DNA of 64,000 nt. Source: Massilia norwichensis. GTDB lineage: Bacteria; Pseudomonadota; Gammaproteobacteria; Burkholderiales; Burkholderiaceae_D. This document shows positions 38,028 through 45,684 of the stretch, one piece after another; position 1 is the stretch's first letter, and each line of letters starts with the position of its first letter. Both the position numbers and the translations under genes were made by a program. The notes below the pieces were generated by a model, which was not told the origin of the DNA, searched no databases, and worked only from the letters and a program-made list of their open reading frames with translations. Location: assembly GCF_024753245.1 (NCBI RefSeq), contig NZ_JANUGX010000003.1:186001-250000 (forward strand), given 5' to 3'.

Positions 38028-38622
38028 GCGCGCTCCGGTCAGCTTCACCATCGGCGCGATCTGCCTGCTGCTGGCCTGCGCCGGCGAGCCTGTCACCGCC
38101 GGACTCGAATGGGAGCGAATGGCGATCCTGCACGGCGAGGTCTGGCGCCTGCTCAGCGGCCATGTCGTGCACTTCTCGCTGTCGCATGCTGGCGCCGATG
38201 CGCTGGGCCTGATCGCGGCGGGGCTGGTGGCGGAACCCTTGATCGGCTCGCGCCGCTTCGCGCTGATACTGGGCGGCGGCGCGCTTCTGGTCTCGCTCGG
38301 ACTGCTGGCGCTGGCGCCCGGCCTGTTCGAGTACCGCGGCGCTTCCGGCCTGGCGATGCTGGCCGCCGTGCTGGGCGGCGTGCTGGCCTGGCGCCGTCAT
38401 CCCGCCAGCCGCGCGATACTGGCCTGCGCCGGCCTGGCGTTGGCAAGCAAGACCTTGTGGGAAGCCTGCGCCCATACCGCCGCCTTCACCGAGCTGCCTG
38501 CCGGGGTGGCGGTCGCGTGGCAGGCGCACCTCCTGGGTGCGGTGCTGGGTGCCTGGGCGGCCCACGCCCTCCAATCGTCAGCATCGGGAGAAAACCATGT
38601 TTGGCATCGACGTCGTACCTGA
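38020..38622 (+). CDS. rrtA: Rhombosortase (intramembrane serine protease of the rhomboid clan)
   Basis: A 200-residue polytopic membrane protease with about six helices. The catalytic serine motif is G107-A-S109-G in EYRGASGLAML, and the partner His170 is in WQAHLLGAVLGAW. The region GEVWRLLSGHVVHFSLSHAGAD (with H51 and H56) corresponds to the second helix of rhomboid-type enzymes. Rhombosortases remove GlyGly-CTERM tails. The lipoprotein encoded immediately upstream carries such a tail, and its stop overlaps this gene by 8 bp, so translation of the two is probably coupled. The next gene, an acetyltransferase, overlaps this one by 26 bp. Confidence 0.85.
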   Translation: MLRRAPVSFTIGAICLLLACAGEPVTAGLEWERMAILHGEVWRLLSGHVVHFSLSHAGADALGLIAAGLVAEPLIGSRRFALILGGGALLVSLGLLALAPGLFEYRGASGLAMLAAVLGGVLAWRRHPASRAILACAGLALASKTLWEACAHTAAFTELPAGVAVAWQAHLLGAVLGAWAAHALQSSASGENHVWHRRRT

Positions 38623-39058
38623 GAGCGGGCTGGCGCAAGTGCGGGCCTTCTACGAACAGGTCGGCTATGGCGGCGGCGTGTCGGCGCTCGATACCGTGCT
38701 GGCCGCATCGGCCGGCGATCGCGTGCTCGGCGCGGTGCGCTTGTGCGAGGAACATGGCGTGATTGTCCTGCGCGGCATGTTCGTCGCAGCGGACGCGCAG
38801 CGCCAGGGCATCGGCCGTGCGCTGCTGGCCGCCTGCCTGCCCTGGCTGGATCGTGGCGAGAGCTTCTGCCTGCCTTACGATCATCTGGTCGGCTTCTACA
38901 GCGCGGCGGGCTTCGAACCGGTGCCGGCAGAGATGCTGCCGCCCTTCCTGCACGCACGGCTCACGTCGTATCTGGAAAAGGGCCAGCGGGTGCTTGGCAT
39001 GCGCCGCGCGGGCCGCGGCTACATGCCGAACAAATCGTTGGCGTCGAGGATCGCGTAA
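38597..39058 (+). CDS. GNAT-family N-acetyltransferase
   Basis: A 153-residue GNAT protein. The acetyl-CoA site is visible as RGMFVAADAQRQGIGRALL, and the C-terminal part has YDHLVGFYSAAGFEPVPAEM. The acceptor is unknown. The ATG at 38597 has GGGAGAAAACC ahead of it and lies inside the end of the rhombosortase gene (26-bp overlap), so it is probably co-transcribed with it. The 3' end overlaps an opposing unknown gene by 40 bp. Whether the acetyltransferase is functionally linked to the rhombosortase pair is unclear. Confidence 0.82.
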   Translation: MFGIDVVPESGLAQVRAFYEQVGYGGGVSALDTVLAASAGDRVLGAVRLCEEHGVIVLRGMFVAADAQRQGIGRALLAACLPWLDRGESFCLPYDHLVGFYSAAGFEPVPAEMLPPFLHARLTSYLEKGQRVLGMRRAGRGYMPNKSLASRIA

Positions 39059-39423
39059 GTAATCTCGGGATGGCGTTCGAGCGCCTTACGCACCGCCGCC
39101 GGGATCGATTGCCGGACCTTCTTGCACAGGCCGGGCCGGTCTTCGAGCAGGATGACGATGCCGCGCAGGGTGCGCACCTCGTTCGGCCCCGGCGCGATCT
39201 TCAGTTCGACGCCGAGGTTGCTGCGGATGCGCTCCTGCAGGCGCTTGAGCTCTTCATAGCTGGCGATGCCTTCGATGCGGTCGATCAGCTTCTGCTCTTC
39301 CATGCGCGTCAGGCGCAGCGGGCGCAGGTCGGCATCGGGCTCGGCGAGCAGGCGATCGCGCTCGCAGACGCAGGCGCCTGGCGGGCATTCGGTACGGAGG
39401 GGGAAGCTTACCTGTTGCAACAT
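39019..39423 (-). CDS. Conserved protein of unknown function with N-terminal Cys motif
   Basis: A 134-residue cytoplasmic protein I do not assign to a named family. The N-terminus has a cluster CPPGACVCERD (three Cys in nine residues) followed by a helical, charged region (LTRMEEQKLIDRIEGIASYEEL) and a mixed alpha/beta end (APGPNEVRTLRGIVILLED, ITYAILDANDLF). I recall similar proteins in other Oxalobacteraceae, which supports it being real. It lies downstream of the Mut7-C and DUF72 genes in the same direction (51-bp gap) and overlaps the acetyltransferase tail to tail. The Cys motif could bind a metal or a redox partner. Confidence 0.65.
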   Translation of the reverse strand: MLQQVSFPLRTECPPGACVCERDRLLAEPDADLRPLRLTRMEEQKLIDRIEGIASYEELKRLQERIRSNLGVELKIAPGPNEVRTLRGIVILLEDRPGLCKKVRQSIPAAVRKALERHPEITYAILDANDLFGM

Positions 39424-39474
39424 GCTCTCACGCTGTCGGGCAAAGGATCGTCATAGTGTACATCACCGTTTTGT

Positions 39475-40218
39475 TCAGGCATTGTGCGAAGCGCGCGCCA
39501 GCATGCCGCGCATGCGTTCCCAGTGCGAGCCCTGCCAGTAGACGCGCCCGCAGACGTCGCAGGTGTTGAATGCCTCCTGGGTGGCCGCGACCTGCGGGGG
39601 CAGCCGCGCCAGCACTTCGGCCTTGCTCACGCTGCGCAGCGCCGCGTTGTCATGCAGGCAGCGCGTGAACGGGCGCGCCCGCTCGGCCAGCCCCAGGCGC
39701 TCGAAGACTTCGCGCAGCTGGTCCTGGGCTTTCAGGGCGCGCACATAGCAGCCGTATTCGATGGTCCGGCGCTTCAGCAGTTCGCGGTCGCGGGTCAGGA
39801 CTACCCGCTCTTCTTCGACCGCCAGCACCTCGATCTGGTCGTCGCGCAGGCCGTTGTCGTAGATGGTGTCGAACCCGGCCATTCGCAAGAGGCGCGCGAG
39901 GCCGCCCAGGTGGGCATCGGCGACGAAGCGCAGGCGTCCCGGCGGCAGCGCGGGCAGAGGCGCCAGGTCGGTGACGTCGAAGCGGGTAAAGCGCGGGTAG
40001 ACCGCGACGCGGTCGCCTTCCTCCAGCAGCAGGTCGAGGCCGGCGGCCTGCCCGTTCACCAGCACCAGCTCGACCTCGGTATGCGGCACGCCGAGCGCCT
40101 CGATCATGTGCTTGGTCGTGGCCATGCGCGCGCACGGGGTGTCGATGTCGCGGCCGCGCCGCTCGCGCGGCAGGAAGTCGTTCAACTCGCCGTAGAAGCG
40201 GAAGGTAGCGCAGACCAT
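39475..40218 (-). CDS. Mut7-C ubiquitin-like plus Mut7-C RNase domain protein
   Basis: A 247-residue two-domain protein. Residues 1-85 are a ubiquitin-like beta-grasp fold (FRFYGELNDFLPRERR, VELVLVNGQAAGLDLLL, GDRVAVYPRF). Residues about 95-240 are the Mut7-C domain, a PIN-like nuclease fold: FVADAHLGGLARLLRMAGFDT, DNGLRDDQIEVL, ERVVLTRDRELL and a C-terminal Cys pair CDVCGRVYWQGSHWERM. The acidic residues D (FVAD, DDQ, TRD) fit the PIN-type metal site. Function in bacteria is unproven; RNase activity is predicted from the family. The start overlaps the DUF72 gene by 37 bp. Confidence 0.82.
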   Translation of the reverse strand: MVCATFRFYGELNDFLPRERRGRDIDTPCARMATTKHMIEALGVPHTEVELVLVNGQAAGLDLLLEEGDRVAVYPRFTRFDVTDLAPLPALPPGRLRFVADAHLGGLARLLRMAGFDTIYDNGLRDDQIEVLAVEEERVVLTRDRELLKRRTIEYGCYVRALKAQDQLREVFERLGLAERARPFTRCLHDNAALRSVSKAEVLARLPPQVAATQEAFNTCDVCGRVYWQGSHWERMRGMLARASHNA

Positions 40219-40988
40219 GATCCATCCAGCGCCTTGAGGACCTCGAGCGCGTTCGGCACCGCGGCGAAGGCGGCCGTGTTATCGAAGATGCACCAGCAAT
40301 CGGCGCCGCCTGCCGTCAAGGCGGCGATGCGCTGCTCGACCTCGGCCAGGAATTCGGGCGGATAGCTCGAGTAATACACCTTGGGGGTGCCGTGCAGGCG
40401 GATATAGCTGGCGGCGGTCACCGGCACGTGGGGCCCGGGCTGGCCGGCGGGCGGATCGGCCATCACGCGGGTGACGCCGTGCTCGCGCAGGACGGCGCTG
40501 GCAGCCTCGGAAAACCAGGTCGGGTGGCGCGCCTCCAGCGCCAGCATGCAGCCGACCCGTTGCCGCAGTCGCGGCAGGAAATCGCGCGCCGCCTCTTCGT
40601 CGAACACGCCCTTGGGCGGCAGCTGGACCAGCACGCAGCCGAGCTTGGGGCCCAGGTGATTCACCTCGCCGGCGAAGCGGTCCAGCAAGGCGTCGGCATC
40701 GCGCAGGCGCGCCTCGTGGCTGATCGCCTTGGGCAGCTTGACGGAAAAGCGGAAGTCCGGCGGCACGCTGGCGGCCCAGCGCGCATAGGTCGAGGGCTGG
40801 TGCGGGCGGTAGAAGGAAGAATTGATCTCGACGGCCGGGAATACGGCCGCATAACGCTCCAGGTGGCTGCCCTCCTCCGGGAACTCGGCCGCCACGTCCT
40901 TGTGGAGGCTCCAGCCGGCGCAACCGATCAGGCGCGCGCCGCGGGTGCCCGAATGCGTGCCGGCTTGCTTGCTTGTACTGTCGCTCAT
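40182..40988 (-). CDS. DUF72 family protein
   Basis: A 268-residue TIM-barrel-like DUF72 (YecE-type) protein. Recognisable stretches are LIGCAGWSLHK, FPAVEINSSFYRPHQPSTYARWA, FRFSVKLPKAISHEARL and YIRLHGTPKVYYSSY. The family is widespread and has no established biochemical role. It is first in a co-oriented group, with a 37-bp overlap into the Mut7-C gene. It is divergent from trxC with a 106-bp gap. Confidence 0.88.
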   Translation of the reverse strand: MSDSTSKQAGTHSGTRGARLIGCAGWSLHKDVAAEFPEEGSHLERYAAVFPAVEINSSFYRPHQPSTYARWAASVPPDFRFSVKLPKAISHEARLRDADALLDRFAGEVNHLGPKLGCVLVQLPPKGVFDEEAARDFLPRLRQRVGCMLALEARHPTWFSEAASAVLREHGVTRVMADPPAGQPGPHVPVTAASYIRLHGTPKVYYSSYPPEFLAEVEQRIAALTAGGADCWCIFDNTAAFAAVPNALEVLKALDGSWSALPSASTAS

Positions 40989-41094
40989 GGGCAGATTCTA
41001 TGCCGGGAGCGGCCGGACACGTCGCACGGCCGTGGCGGCACCCGGCGCGCGACGGCCTTACAATATGAACAATCAATATTCGCAGGAGCACTCC

Positions 41095-41538
41095 ATGGCC
41101 GATCCGCTGCACATCGTCTGTCCCCATTGCGACGCCGTCAACCGCGTCGCCAACGAACGCCTCGCCGACCAACCGGTCTGCGGCAAGTGCACCAGGGCGC
41201 TGTTCGAAGGCAAGCCCCTGGACGTGAACAGTGCGCGCTTCACGCGCCACATCAGCCGCAACGACATTCCGGTGCTGGTCGATTTCTGGGCCGCCTGGTG
41301 CGGTCCCTGCCGCATGATGGCGCCGGCCTACGCCCAGGCCGCCGGTCGCCTCGAACCGCGGGTGCGCCTGCTGAAACTCGACACCGAGGCATCGCAGGAC
41401 ATCGCCGGCCTGTTCGGCATCCGCAGCATCCCGACGATTGCGCTGTTCCAGGGCGGCCAGGAGGTGGCGCGCCAGGCCGGGGCGATGGATGCCGGCAGCA
41501 TTATTTCTTGGGTACAATCCCGCATGCGCGCCGCCTGA
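41095..41538 (+). CDS. trxC: Thioredoxin 2 (TrxC)
   Basis: A 147-residue thioredoxin with the N-terminal zinc-binding extension that distinguishes TrxC. Cys residues at 9, 12, 29 and 32 form the zinc site (CPHC, CGKC), and the active-site WCGPC lies at 68-72. TrxC reduces protein disulfides and is part of oxidative stress defence; in enterobacteria it is OxyR-regulated. GCAGGAGCACTCC precedes the ATG at 41095; an upstream in-frame ATG at 41065 would add ten residues without a site. TACAAT at 41059 may be the -10. The DUF4870-like gene follows at 41597. Confidence 0.94.
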   Translation: MADPLHIVCPHCDAVNRVANERLADQPVCGKCTRALFEGKPLDVNSARFTRHISRNDIPVLVDFWAAWCGPCRMMAPAYAQAAGRLEPRVRLLKLDTEASQDIAGLFGIRSIPTIALFQGGQEVARQAGAMDAGSIISWVQSRMRAA

Positions 41539-41596
41539 GCGCGCGATCCGCTATCGTCGAAGCGACGCCATCCACTTACCCAGCAAGGAGCAAGCC

Positions 41597-41959
41597 ATGT
41601 CCCAGGAACTCGTCTACGAACGCGGTCTGGAAGATGCAAAACAGTTTGCCCGCATCATGTACATCGCCCACGCGGCGACCTTCTTCTTTTCGCTCGGGAT
41701 GCTGTCGGTCCTGGTCCTGATCGTCAACTACATCCGCCGTCCGGAAACGGCCGGGACCATGGTGTATTCCCACCATACCTGGATGATCCGCTCGTTCTGG
41801 TGGTACGTGGTGTGGATGGCGGTGGCGATCTTCCTGGCCATTACCATCATCGGCATTCCGCTGGCCTGGCTGGTAGGCGTGGTGGCCTGGGTATGGATGG
41901 CCTACCGCATCATCCGCGGATTCCTGGACCTGAACAACAACCGCCCGATGCCGGTGTAA
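41597..41959 (+). CDS. DUF4870-like small membrane protein
   Basis: A 120-residue membrane protein with three hydrophobic segments (MYIAHAATFFFSLGMLSVLVLIV, WWYVVWMAVAIFLAITIIGI, LAWLVGVVAWVWMAYRII) and the WxMAYRIIRGFLDLNNNRPMPV ending typical of DUF4870-like proteins. The first 18 residues are hydrophilic. AAGGAGCAAGCC precedes the ATG. The gene follows trxC by 58 bp and may share its transcript. Its function is not known. Confidence 0.78.
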   Translation: MSQELVYERGLEDAKQFARIMYIAHAATFFFSLGMLSVLVLIVNYIRRPETAGTMVYSHHTWMIRSFWWYVVWMAVAIFLAITIIGIPLAWLVGVVAWVWMAYRIIRGFLDLNNNRPMPV

Positions 41960-41966
41960 GGCCGGC

Positions 41967-43130
41967 TCAGAGCTTCGCGAAGGCCTGCGCGAGATCGGCG
42001 ATCAGGTCGTCCGTGTCTTCCAGGCCGATATTGAAGCGCACCAGGATCCCGGCATCCGGCCAGTTGCGGCGCATGGCCTGGATCCGGTAAGGCATGACCA
42101 GGCTGTTCGCGCCGCCCCAGCTGTAGCCGATGCCGAACAGCTTCAAGGCATCGACGAAGCGGTCGGTCTGGGCTTCCGTGTAGCGTGGGTCGAACAGCAC
42201 CGAGAACAGGCCGCCGGCGCCGCTGAAGTCGCGTTTGAAGAATTCGTGGCCTGGGCAGTCCTCGAAGGCCGGGTGCAGCACTTTCGTGATTTCCGGTCGC
42301 TGCTTTAGCCAGGCCGCGACCTTGCGCGCCGCCGCGTCGTGCGCTTCGAAGCGCAGCTTCATGGTCGGCAGGCCGCGCATCACCAGATAGGCATCGTCGG
42401 CGCTGACGCCCATGCCGAGCCGCATGTGGGCCAGGGCGATGCGCTCGATCAGCGCCTCGTCGCGCGTGATCACCGCGCCCATCAGCACGTCCGAACCGCC
42501 GGACTGGTACTTGGTCAGGGCCTGCATGACGATGTCGACGCCCAGGTCGAAGGCGCGCAGCGCCAGGCCTGCGGACCAGGTGTTGTCGAGCGCGACCAGC
42601 ACGCCCCGCTCCTTCGCCGCGGCGCAGATCGCGCGCAGGTCCGGCACTTCCATCGACACCGAGCCCGGCGCCTCGGTCCAGATCAGCTTCGTGTTCGGCT
42701 GGATCAGCTCGGCAATGCCGGCGCCGATCAGCGGATCGTAGTAGCGCGCGGTGATGCCGAAATCGGCGCTCAGCCAGCGTCCCAGCTCGCGGTTCGGGTT
42801 GTAGACGTTATCGGGCAGCAGGACGTCGTCGCCGCTTTTCAGCAGCGCGAGGTCGACCATCGAGATCGCGGCCAGGCCGGACGGCGCCAGCAGGCAGTGC
42901 TTGCCGCCCTCGATCTCTGCCAGGCGCGCTTCCAGCGTGAAGGTGGTCGGGGTGCCGTGCAGGCCGTAGGTATAGGCGTTCTTGTTCTTCCAGTCGCCGC
43001 TGCGCATGCTGGCGACGTCCTTGAACAGGACCGTCGAGGCGTGGTGGATGGCACTGGGGAAGGCGGCGAAGCCTTCGGGGGCGACGTAATCGGAGTGGAT
43101 CAGGGTGGTCTGGAGGGTCTTCTTGGTCAT
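41967..43130 (-). CDS. metC: Cystathionine beta-lyase (PLP-dependent, Cys/Met metabolism)
   Basis: A 387-residue Cys/Met-metabolism PLP enzyme of the MetC type. Family marks are YGLHGTPTTFTLEARLAEIEGGKHCLLAPSGLAAI, the PLP Asp in ALDNTWSAGLALRAFDLG and the Schiff-base lysine in ALTKYQSGGSDVLMG. The enzyme would cleave cystathionine to homocysteine, pyruvate and ammonia; a related gamma-lyase activity cannot be excluded from sequence alone. The start at 43130 (MTKKTLQTT) is chosen because the frame upstream runs through a palindromic repeat (43166-43246) that is clearly not coding. Confidence 0.9.
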   Translation of the reverse strand: MTKKTLQTTLIHSDYVAPEGFAAFPSAIHHASTVLFKDVASMRSGDWKNKNAYTYGLHGTPTTFTLEARLAEIEGGKHCLLAPSGLAAISMVDLALLKSGDDVLLPDNVYNPNRELGRWLSADFGITARYYDPLIGAGIAELIQPNTKLIWTEAPGSVSMEVPDLRAICAAAKERGVLVALDNTWSAGLALRAFDLGVDIVMQALTKYQSGGSDVLMGAVITRDEALIERIALAHMRLGMGVSADDAYLVMRGLPTMKLRFEAHDAAARKVAAWLKQRPEITKVLHPAFEDCPGHEFFKRDFSGAGGLFSVLFDPRYTEAQTDRFVDALKLFGIGYSWGGANSLVMPYRIQAMRRNWPDAGILVRFNIGLEDTDDLIADLAQAFAKL

Positions 43131-43165
43131 TTGTGATTCCCAGTCATAAATCCGTTGCCGCAAAG

Positions 43166-43246
43166 CGTCGTTCCCGCGGAAGCGGGAACCCATACTGAGC
43201 ATCTTTAGCCAACTCAGTATGGGTTCCCGCCTGCGCGGGAACGACG
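43166..43246. repeat. BIME-like palindromic repeat, copy B
   Basis: This is the most symmetrical copy. Outer arms CGTCGTTCCCGC and GCGGGAACGACG pair perfectly, and the linker arms CCCATACTGAG and CTCAGTATGGG give 11 more base pairs. The whole element can fold into one long stem around the 13-nt apex CATCTTTAGCCAA. It lies between rimO and metC, which are co-oriented. Confidence 0.88.
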
Positions 43247-43262
43247 AGCTATGAGCTAAATC

Positions 43263-44720
43263 TCAGGCGACGGTCGCCCACAGGTCGTGCGCATCCGCCT
43301 TGGTGACGATCACCTCGATGAACTCGCCGACCGCCGGCTTGGCCTTGCCCGGCGTGAGCGCGCGCTTGATGTGCACGACGCCGTCGATTTCAGGCGCATC
43401 CGCGGCCGAGCGCCCGATCGCTTCGCGCGGGCCGACTTCGTCGACCAGCACGCGGATCCGCTTGCCGACCTTGGCCTGCATGCGCTTGAGCGAGATCTCT
43501 TCCTGCAGCAGCATCACGCGCGCGCGGCGTTCCTCGCGCACGGCCTGCGGCACCGGATTGGCCAGCTCGTTGGCGGTGGCGCCTTCGACCGGCGAGTAGG
43601 CGAAGCAGCCGAGACGGTCGATCTGCGCCTCGCGCAGGAAGTCCAGCAGGTATTCGAATTCCTCTTCGGTCTCGCCCGGGAAGCCGGCGATGAAGGTCGA
43701 GCGGATCACCAGGTCCGGATTCATCTTGCGCCAGGACAGGATGCGGTCCAGGTTCTTTTCGCCGCTGGCCGGACGCTTCATGCGCTTCAGGACGTCCGGG
43801 TGGGCGTGCTGCAGCGGGATGTCCAGGTAAGGCACGAGGTTCTCGCCCATCAGCGGGATCACCTGGTCGACGTGCGGGTACGGATAGACGTAGTGCATGC
43901 GCACCCAGGCGCCGTACTGCCTGGCCATCTCGCCCAGCGCTTCGGCGAGCTGGGTCATGTGGGTCTTGATCGGACGGCCGTTCCAGAAACCGGTACGGAA
44001 TTTCACATCGACGCCGTAGGCGCTGGTGTCCTGCGAAATCACCAGCAGTTCCTTGACGCCGGATTTGAACAGGTTTTCCGCTTCCTTCAGCACCTCGTGG
44101 ATCGGGCGCGAGACCAGGTCGCCGCGCATCGACGGGATGATGCAGAAGCTGCAGCGGTGGTTGCAGCCTTCCGAAATCTTCAGGTAGGCGTAGTGCTTCG
44201 GGGTCAGCTTGATGCCATGGTCCGGCACCAGGTCGACGAAGGGATCGTGCGGCTTGGGCAGGTGCTGATGGACCGACTGCATCACTTCGGTGACGGCGTG
44301 CGGACCGGTCACGGCCAGCACCTTCGGGTGCACCTTGGTGATGATGTCGTCGCCCGCCGCATCCTTCTTGGCGCCCAGGCAGCCGGTCACGATCACTTTG
44401 CCGTTCTCGGCCAGGGCTTCGCCGATGGCATCCAGCGATTCCTGCACGGCGGCGTCGATGAAGCCGCAGGTGTTGACGATCACGAGGTCGGCGCCGTCAT
44501 AGGAGTTCGCGGTCTCGTAACCTTCCGCGCGCAGCTGGGTCAGGATCTGCTCGGAGTCGACCAGCGCCTTCGGGCAGCCGAGCGAGACGAACCCGACCTT
44601 GGGTGCGGCGACGCCGGCGGCCGGCGGCGGAATCACGACCGGGCTCGGCGCGGGCGCCTCGGCGACGGCGACTGCGGAATCTTGGGAAGCGGAAAGCGGA
44701 TTGCGGCGGAGTTCAGGCAT
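43263..44720 (-). CDS. rimO: Ribosomal protein S12 methylthiotransferase RimO
   Basis: A 485-residue radical SAM methylthiotransferase that modifies Asp of ribosomal protein S12. The N-terminal MTTase domain carries the auxiliary cluster Cys residues in [21 protein letters not shown] and TGCLGAK. The radical SAM motif is CNHRCSFC, followed by a C-terminal TRAM domain ([15 protein letters not shown]). The first 40 residues are an Ala/Pro-rich extension ([19 protein letters not shown]) not part of the usual core. On the minus strand TACAAT lies about 40 bp ahead of the ATG. Palindromic repeats flank the gene on both sides. Confidence 0.95.
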   Translation of the reverse strand: MPELRRNPLSASQDSAVAVAEAPAPSPVVIPPPAAGVAAPKVGFVSLGCPKALVDSEQILTQLRAEGYETANSYDGADLVIVNTCGFIDAAVQESLDAIGEALAENGKVIVTGCLGAKKDAAGDDIITKVHPKVLAVTGPHAVTEVMQSVHQHLPKPHDPFVDLVPDHGIKLTPKHYAYLKISEGCNHRCSFCIIPSMRGDLVSRPIHEVLKEAENLFKSGVKELLVISQDTSAYGVDVKFRTGFWNGRPIKTHMTQLAEALGEMARQYGAWVRMHYVYPYPHVDQVIPLMGENLVPYLDIPLQHAHPDVLKRMKRPASGEKNLDRILSWRKMNPDLVIRSTFIAGFPGETEEEFEYLLDFLREAQIDRLGCFAYSPVEGATANELANPVPQAVREERRARVMLLQEEISLKRMQAKVGKRIRVLVDEVGPREAIGRSAADAPEIDGVVHIKRALTPGKAKPAVGEFIEVIVTKADAHDLWATVA

Positions 44721-44847
44721 GTGGATTGCGGCGGAAAATTCTGGGCAATCCGCGATTGTACAGGATGTGGGGAGGGAGGAAAACCGAGGGGGTGAAAATG
44801 CGGCTGTCGCGTCGCGCGATGGCTGCGCTATGTGGTCAGCTTGAAAA

Positions 44848-44934
44848 CGTCATTCCCGCGGAGGCGGGAATCCAAATTGGACGCGCCGTCGATACGCCGC
44901 AGGAACTTGGGTCCCCGCCTCCGCGGGGACGACG
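44848..44934. repeat. BIME-like palindromic repeat, copy C
   Basis: Opens CGTCATTCCCGC-GGAG-GCGGGAAT and closes GGTCCCCGCC...GCGGGGACGACG, with a shorter, imperfect linker stem (CCAAATT with AACTTGG). The spacer is a little longer than in other copies, total 87 bp. It lies between phaR and rimO, which are co-oriented. Confidence 0.82.
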
Positions 44935-44941
44935 CACTGAA

Positions 44942-45511
44942 TTACTTCTTGGTATCCGTCGGCACCCCAAACGGGAAAGCCCCGAACATCGCCTTGCTCT
45001 GGCTCTGCATCTGCTCCTGCATCTGCAGGAACAGATTCTTGCTCTGGTCGATGTAGTTGTTCATCATGCCCTGCATCATCGGGCCCTGGATGTTCATGAA
45101 CTGGGTCCACATCTCGGTCGACAGCGGCTTGCCCTCGAGCGCGCCGGCGGTCGAGCCGACGAACTTGTTCTGGATGTCGGTGAAGGCCTGGACGTTCTTT
45201 TCCAGGTAGGAGCCCATCATGCCCTGCATCGCATGGCCGTAGTAGCGGATGATCTGGGACAGCACGGCGCTGGAGAACATCGGCGCGCCATGCGCTTCTT
45301 CTTCCAGGATGATCTGCAGCAGGATGCTGCGGGTCAGGTCTTCGCTGGTCTTGGCATCGACCACCGTGAATTCATCGGCGTCGAGCACCAGTTGCTTGAC
45401 ATCGGAGAGGGTGATGTAGGAGCTGGTCTGGGTGTCGTATAACCGGCGGTTGGGGTACTTCTTGATCAGGCGTTCGCTGCTCTTTTTTCCACTGCTCATC
45501 TCAGGTTCCAA
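44942..45511 (-). CDS. phaR: Polyhydroxyalkanoate synthesis repressor PhaR
   Basis: A 189-residue regulator that binds DNA and PHA granules and represses phasin and PHA genes. The N-terminal DNA-binding domain (RLIKKYPNRRLYDTQTSSYI, then TLSDVKQLVLDADEFTVVDAK) and two PHB accumulation regulatory repeats (ILLQIILEEEAHG, MLGSYLEKN-type) are visible. It lies 173 bp downstream of phaC in the same direction. phaA and phaB, often between phaC and phaR in this order, are not present in the window. The stop is 7 bp from palindromic repeat copy C. Confidence 0.95.
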   Translation of the reverse strand: MEPEMSSGKKSSERLIKKYPNRRLYDTQTSSYITLSDVKQLVLDADEFTVVDAKTSEDLTRSILLQIILEEEAHGAPMFSSAVLSQIIRYYGHAMQGMMGSYLEKNVQAFTDIQNKFVGSTAGALEGKPLSTEMWTQFMNIQGPMMQGMMNNYIDQSKNLFLQMQEQMQSQSKAMFGAFPFGVPTDTKK

Positions 45512-45684
45512 ATATTGCGCCGCAGCGCTCTGTTATGCGGTCCGTCGGGTAAAGCGCCAGCCCCACGGTGTCTCCGAATCCAAGAGGATAAGCGCTAAAA
45601 ATACCACGTTGCGAACGCAGGCGCAGCAATTATTCGGCAGGCAACTCGATTATTTTTCTGGCAAGCTGCCTGACCGAAGGGAAA

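Noticed and set aside
43131..43202. Longer metC start including the repeat
   Set aside because: The extra 24 codons (MLSMGSRFRGND...) are translated from palindromic repeat copy B, which is not coding elsewhere in the window.
45512..45684. Terminator or small gene between phaC and phaR
   Set aside because: Only a short imperfect stem (GGCAGCTTGCC) without a T run was found, and no start with a ribosome binding site. It most likely holds the phaR promoter.
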